Assembly (NCBI GenBank): GCA_026399755.1
Contig: JAPLQI010000051.1
Location: 1-64,000 of the forward strand
DNA from: Pseudomonadota bacterium
Lineage (GTDB): Bacteria > Pseudomonadota > Gammaproteobacteria > Burkholderiales > Chitinibacteraceae
DNA: 64,000 nt
Direction of reading: 5' to 3'
This document shows positions 63,660 through 64,000 of this stretch, in pieces. The notes under the pieces are model-generated. The model saw only the letters and a list, made by a program, of their open reading frames with translations, did not search any database and was not told the DNA's origin. The first letter of the stretch is position 1, and the number at the start of each line of letters is the position of its first letter. Position numbers and translations under genes: made by a program.

Positions 63660-64000
63660 TTATAGGTTGTAAACCAAGATCAAAGCGATCAATGCCGGTG
63701 CAACGATGCGGCACATCCACTTCATTCCCCAGTTTAAAACAGGGCTGAGTTCTAGCTCGGCTTCGATTACGGGCCAGATTTTCCAGCCTGCAAACAGCGC
63801 TGTGCCGATGCCGCCCAAAGGTAGCAGGATGTTGGACGCGCTGTAATCCATCAGCTCAAACACATTGCGGCCAAACCATTTGTATTCGCCCAGCACACCA
63901 AACGAGAGCGAGGCAGGAATACCGGCCAGAAACACCAAGAGGGTAATCACGCCAGTGGTGGCTTTACGCGGCAGATTCCATTCATCAATGGGATATACCG
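63660..64000 (-). CDS. Sodium-dependent transporter, NSS/SNF family (3' end only)
   Basis: The C-terminal part of a longer gene that runs off the right edge; the frame stays open to the last base. The visible residues include WNLPRKATTGVITLLVFLAG, FGVLGEYKWFGRNVFELMDY and three membrane segments ending LIALILVYNL. This pattern (helices 10-12 with the IPASLSFG turn) fits bacterial neurotransmitter:sodium symporters that import amino acids. The start and the substrate-binding helices are not in the window. Confidence 0.8.
   Translation of the reverse strand, partial: VYPIDEWNLPRKATTGVITLLVFLAGIPASLSFGVLGEYKWFGRNVFELMDYSASNILLPLGGIGTALFAGWKIWPVIEAELELSPVLNWGMKWMCRIVAPALIALILVYNL

Overview
The window looks like a chromosomal segment of a betaproteobacterium of the order Neisseriales (Chromobacteriaceae or Chitinibacteraceae-like, perhaps close to Iodobacter). 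This is inferred from gene content and order (gmk-rpoZ-spoT, yicC-kinase-phosphatase-rph, queA/tgt, aroQ-accB-accC, thiS-thiG, lplT) and from protein style; no database search was possible. There is no integrase, transposase, plasmid gene or CRISPR array.

Layout. 1-5.7 kb: housekeeping genes on the minus strand (trmB, thiG, thiS, a DUF3147 membrane protein, spoT, rpoZ, gmk). 6-12.4 kb: an outer-membrane factor, adaptor and RND pump. 12.5-14.4 kb: a flavodoxin-like protein, an unknown 84-aa protein and two GNAT acetyltransferases. 14.4-17 kb: a membrane dCache-GGDEF-EAL protein. 17.5-29 kb: an iron/heme block. Its minus-strand arm is hutW-hutX-chuY-chaN and its plus-strand arm is a TonB receptor, hemS and hmuTUV, with Fur-box-like sites in between. 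29-33.6 kb: a secreted metallo-beta-lactamase-fold protein and an NAD-salvage cassette (nadV-prs opposite an NrtR-type regulator, with two matching operators). 33.7-38.1 kb: yicC, a Ser/Thr kinase-PP2C-acyltransferase operon and rph. 38.3-46 kb: a nitronate monooxygenase-like flavoprotein, tgt, an HDOD protein, queA, aroQ, accB and accC. 46.1-52.6 kb: one giant hybrid kinase gene. 53-55 kb: a small unknown gene, a LysR regulator and a rearranged tRNA array (Ser, Glu x3, Arg x2 plus an Arg fragment). 55.2-64 kb: lysC, alr, lplT, a second RND pump without its own outer-membrane factor, and the end of a sodium-dependent (NSS) transporter.

How the genes work together. The heme block can bring heme through the outer membrane (TonB receptor), across the periplasm and inner membrane (HmuTUV), and then handle or break it (HemS; the oxygen-independent HutW/HutX/ChuY route). 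The NAD cassette recycles nicotinamide and appears to be switched by an ADP-ribose-sensing repressor. The block from about 6 to 33.6 kb separates gmk-rpoZ-spoT from yicC-rph, genes often found close together in relatives, so much of it may be an inserted accessory region.

Intergenic DNA is unusually rich in repeats. I see a REP-like palindrome (GTAGGGCGGGTGAAACCCGC type), a structured repeat of about 260 bp in four copies fused to a half-REP, and a palindromic family built on an ACCACRGAGG...ACACGGAG core. These cluster mainly in and next to the accessory block.
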